Shown piece by piece: positions 61,588-64,000 of a stretch of DNA of 64,000 bases (position 1 is the stretch's first letter; every line of letters begins with the position of its first letter). The notes beneath the pieces are model-generated. The model was not told the DNA's origin, searched no databases, and saw only the letters and a list, made by a program, of their open reading frames with translations. Position numbers and translations under genes: made by a program. Source of the DNA: an uncultured Ruegeria sp. (GTDB taxonomy: Bacteria > Pseudomonadota > Alphaproteobacteria > Rhodobacterales > Rhodobacteraceae); assembly GCF_947497005.1 (NCBI RefSeq), contig NZ_CANMFF010000004.1:62001-126000 (forward strand), given 5' to 3'.

Positions 61588-63075
61588 ATGATGAACGACA
61601 TCGCTGCTCTTGACGCCTCGGGCATCTCAAAAAGCTTCGGGGCCGTCCGGGCGCTGACCGACGCACACCTGCGTGTTGCGGCAGGTGAGGTTGTGGCGCT
61701 GATGGGGGCCAATGGCGCGGGAAAATCGACTTTCGTCAAGATCATCACCGGCGCGCTCAGGCCCGACACGGGTAAGGTGATGATCCGTGGGCAAGAGGCG
61801 CATGTCGGCAGTCCGGCGCAAGCGCGTCGGTCGGGGCTGGTGCCGGTTTATCAGGAACCCTCACTGATCCCCGATCTCGATGTTGGTGACAATCTGCGGC
61901 TTGGCGATACACCAGTCGCCGCATTTCAGAGCTGGACCGAGAAACTTGGCGTGCCGGATGTACGCTTGTCCGACATGATTTCGGATCTGCCACTTGCCAC
62001 GCTGCGCATCCTTGACCTCGCCCGTTCACTGGCGGCGGAGCCGGATGTGTTGTTGCTCGATGAGATGACTGCGGCTTTGCCGACCGATCTTGTCGAGCGG
62101 GTTCTGAAAGTTGTCCGGGAGCGCGCAAATGCCGGGATGGGCGTGATCTATGTCTCGCACAGGTTTACCGAAATCTCAGAATTGTGTGACCGTGCTTCCG
62201 TCTTGCGCGACGGGCAGACGGTGGGGGATTTGCCAATTGAGCCGGGCGTCGAGGAGAAGGCCGTTGAACTGATGCTGGGTCAGTCGCTTAACCTGTCGCG
62301 TCAAAGATCATCCGAAGATCGGAAAGTGCTGGGCGGAACACCAAGGCTGAGCGCAAAGGACCTGGCGGCTGGGCCAAAACTAACGGATGTCTCGTTCGAC
62401 CTATATTCCGGCGAGGTTCTGGGTGTGGTGGCGTTGGAAGGGCAAGGACAGGACGAATTATTCGATGTTCTGTCGGGTTTCCAACGGCCCACGGCGGGTC
62501 AGATCGAAGTCGACGGTTCCCCGGTAAATTTCGGTCACCCCGCAGATGCCATTTCGGCAGGGCTGACAATTGTTCCTGGCGACCGGAGCGAAGCGCTTCT
62601 GGCGGAGCGGTCCGTGCGTGAAAACATTGCCCTGCCTTTTGCGGCACAGGTGAGGAATTGGGGGCCGCTGCGGCTTAGAAAGGAACGCAGCCGGGTAGAT
62701 TATGCCATTGATCGTCTGCAAATCGACACGCGTGCCAAGGGTGAGGTTCAGCGATTGTCAGGTGGCAATCAGCAGAAGGTAACGATTGGCAGGTGGCTTG
62801 CCGCTGGGGTGCAAACGCTGCTGCTTTTTGATCCGACGCGGGGGATCGACGTGCGGACCAAACGGCAAATCTATCCGCTTGCGCGGGAACTGGCTGAAAA
62901 CGGGGCGGCGGTGCTGTTCTACACCTCCGAACTCGAAGAGGTGGCACTGGCCTGCGACCGCGCCATCGTGATCTTCAACGGACGGGTCGTGGCCGAGATT
63001 GACGCGGCGGATGCGGATGAACAGACCCTCATGCGCGCCGCCTACGGGTTGATGAATGCGGAGGGCACCGCATGA
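61588..63075 (+). CDS. Sugar ABC transporter ATP-binding protein (MglA/RbsA type, two domains)
   Basis: A 495-residue tandem ATPase. First domain: Walker A GANGAGKST and Walker B VLLLDEMTAALP, but the signature reads SDLPLATLRILDLAR in place of LSxGQ. Second domain: degenerate Walker A (ALEGQGQDEL), as is normal for this family, with a good signature RLSGGNQQKV and Walker B LLLFDPTRGIDV. ATG 61591 is an equally likely start. Overlaps the permease start by 4 bases. Confidence 0.93.
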   Translation: MMNDIAALDASGISKSFGAVRALTDAHLRVAAGEVVALMGANGAGKSTFVKIITGALRPDTGKVMIRGQEAHVGSPAQARRSGLVPVYQEPSLIPDLDVGDNLRLGDTPVAAFQSWTEKLGVPDVRLSDMISDLPLATLRILDLARSLAAEPDVLLLDEMTAALPTDLVERVLKVVRERANAGMGVIYVSHRFTEISELCDRASVLRDGQTVGDLPIEPGVEEKAVELMLGQSLNLSRQRSSEDRKVLGGTPRLSAKDLAAGPKLTDVSFDLYSGEVLGVVALEGQGQDELFDVLSGFQRPTAGQIEVDGSPVNFGHPADAISAGLTIVPGDRSEALLAERSVRENIALPFAAQVRNWGPLRLRKERSRVDYAIDRLQIDTRAKGEVQRLSGGNQQKVTIGRWLAAGVQTLLLFDPTRGIDVRTKRQIYPLARELAENGAAVLFYTSELEEVALACDRAIVIFNGRVVAEIDAADADEQTLMRAAYGLMNAEGTA

Positions 63076-64000
63076 CCGCGTCGCTTGGGAAACACGCCTG
63101 GGTTCTGGGGCTGCTAGTGCTGTTTCTGGTCTTGATCGGGCTTACTAAATTGGTGCAGCCGTCGTTCAGCTTGGCGGGCATCGAGAGCCTGACTCGCGCG
63201 GCTTTGCCCTTTGCCTTTGCGACGGCGGGCATGGCAGTGGTTGTGATCGTCGGCGGGATCGATCTGTCAGTTGCGTCCATGATGGCGGTCTGCGCTGTCA
63301 CTGCGGCGGTTTTGATGGAGCGTATGGCGGGTGTGCCAGCGATCCTCATTGTCTTGGCAGTGGGGTTGGGCATGGGGCTGATCAATGGTGTATTGATCGT
63401 CCTGACAAAAGTGCCGGATATCGTGGCAACGCTGGCGATGCTTTTTGTCTGGGAGGGCACGGCACTCCTGATCCTCAATACACCGGGCGGAGCTACGGCG
63501 GATTGGGTGGAGGCCGGCATTCGCGGGTCGTTCCTGATTGGCTGGTTTCCCAAGGCGCTGGTCGTGCTTGTGGTGGGCATTGCCCTGGTCTGGGTGCCGC
63601 TGCGGCGCTCCAAGCTGGGGCTGTCGATTTACGCAACAGGCTCTGACGAAACGGCTGCGTTCCGCTCCGGTGTGCCGGTTGGGCGAACCAAGATCATTGC
63701 TTATGGAATCTGCGGCCTCTACTGCGCCATGGGGGGGCTGAGTTTGGCTGCGCTGACGGGGATCGGAGAACCTGTGCCGGGCCCATACCTTCTGGCGTCG
63801 GTGGCTGCGGTCGTTTTAGGCGGCGTTGTCCTGGGGGGTGGCAAAGGCGGCCTACTGGGCCCCATCATCGCCGTCTTCATCCTGCGCATCATCCGCTCAA
63901 TCCTGACCTTCTTGTCCGTTGATCCAAACGTGACGACAATCATCGAAGGCGTGATCATGGTGGCCGTGGTCATGCTTGGCGCGGCACTGACGCATCGAGG
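63072..64000 (+). CDS. Sugar ABC transporter permease (RbsC/BPD_transp_2 family), 3' end outside window
   Basis: The open frame from ATG 63072 (ATGACC, overlapping the ATPase stop) has no stop before the window ends, giving at least 309 residues. There are many hydrophobic helices and the family motifs VIVGGIDLSVASMMAV (about 60-75), KVPDIVATLAMLF and GVVLGGGKGGLLGPIIA. It forms the membrane channel of the importer with the two preceding proteins. RbsC-type proteins are about 310-340 residues, so only a few codons are missing. Confidence 0.92.
   Translation, partial: MTASLGKHAWVLGLLVLFLVLIGLTKLVQPSFSLAGIESLTRAALPFAFATAGMAVVVIVGGIDLSVASMMAVCAVTAAVLMERMAGVPAILIVLAVGLGMGLINGVLIVLTKVPDIVATLAMLFVWEGTALLILNTPGGATADWVEAGIRGSFLIGWFPKALVVLVVGIALVWVPLRRSKLGLSIYATGSDETAAFRSGVPVGRTKIIAYGICGLYCAMGGLSLAALTGIGEPVPGPYLLASVAAVVLGGVVLGGGKGGLLGPIIAVFILRIIRSILTFLSVDPNVTTIIEGVIMVAVVMLGAALTHR

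Noticed and set aside
1..64000. CRISPR arrays, tRNA and rRNA genes, insertion sequences
   Set aside because: No regular direct-repeat array, cloverleaf sequence, rRNA segment or transposase was recognised on reading both strands; a tRNAscan or IS search would settle it.

Overview
The window looks like chromosomal DNA of a marine Rhodobacterales (Roseobacter-group) alphaproteobacterium. This is inferred from gene content and style: moderately high GC, dense ATGA-overlapping operons, a CyoABCD quinol oxidase, a DUF2793 protein, a SapC-type protein inside a type I secretion operon, and an RHE_PE00001-like HTH protein. No rRNA, tRNA, CRISPR array or intact insertion sequence was seen.

Region 1 (1-10025, + strand) is one tightly coupled operon: a PP2C phosphatase (cut by the window edge), a Ser/Thr kinase, a periplasmic trypsin-like protease joined through a membrane helix to a cytoplasmic FHA domain, an ABC ATPase and FtsX-type permease, a periplasmic SUMF1/FGE-like protein, a small membrane protein, a second Ser/Thr kinase and a periplasmic SH3/vWA protein. 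The part list matches the threonine-phosphorylation pathway (PppA, PpkA, Fha, TagR/S/T) that controls type VI secretion in Pseudomonas. Here the kinase and vWA parts are separate genes and the FHA is fused to a protease. Region 2 (10080-17803) holds an MsbA-like exporter, a YceI-cytochrome c fusion divergent from an ECF sigma/anti-sigma pair, an HTH protein, and a LysR regulator divergent from a membrane fatty-acid/sterol hydroxylase, with a clear LysR box between them.

Region 3 (17845-25044, - strand) carries sugar-nucleotide genes for exopolysaccharide (ugd, manC, galU), a DUF2793 protein and an MltB-type lytic transglycosylase. Region 4 (25167-32487) has cyoABCD, an EmrAB-like efflux pair and tandem fluoride channels. 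Region 5 (32738-42848) has a membrane-anchored glutamate-synthase-like FMN protein, a complete MCE/Mla lipid-transport operon, a formylglycine-type sulfatase/phosphonate monoester hydrolase and a hybrid histidine kinase with its response regulator.

Region 6 (42991-54738) is the most unusual. A five-gene minus-strand type I secretion operon runs: giant Ig-repeat protein, SapC-like protein, TolC-like lipoprotein, ABC exporter with an apparently inactive C39-like domain, HlyD adaptor. The giant protein ends in a cohesin-like domain. Divergently transcribed from it is a secreted beta-propeller/RTX protein that ends in a dockerin-like module. I infer a non-cellulosomal cohesin-dockerin surface assembly exported by type I secretion.

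Region 7 (54739-56440) is a gene graveyard with pieces of a TetR regulator, a GAF-domain sensor (two frameshifts and a stop) and an SDR dehydrogenase. Region 8 (56419-64000) is a sugar/polyol catabolic operon: a LacI repressor divergent from an SDR, a Gfo/Idh/MocA dehydrogenase, a sugar isomerase/epimerase and an RbsBAC-type ABC importer whose permease runs off the window. Two mirror-image 14-bp operators lie between the repressor and the operon, spaced four helical turns apart.
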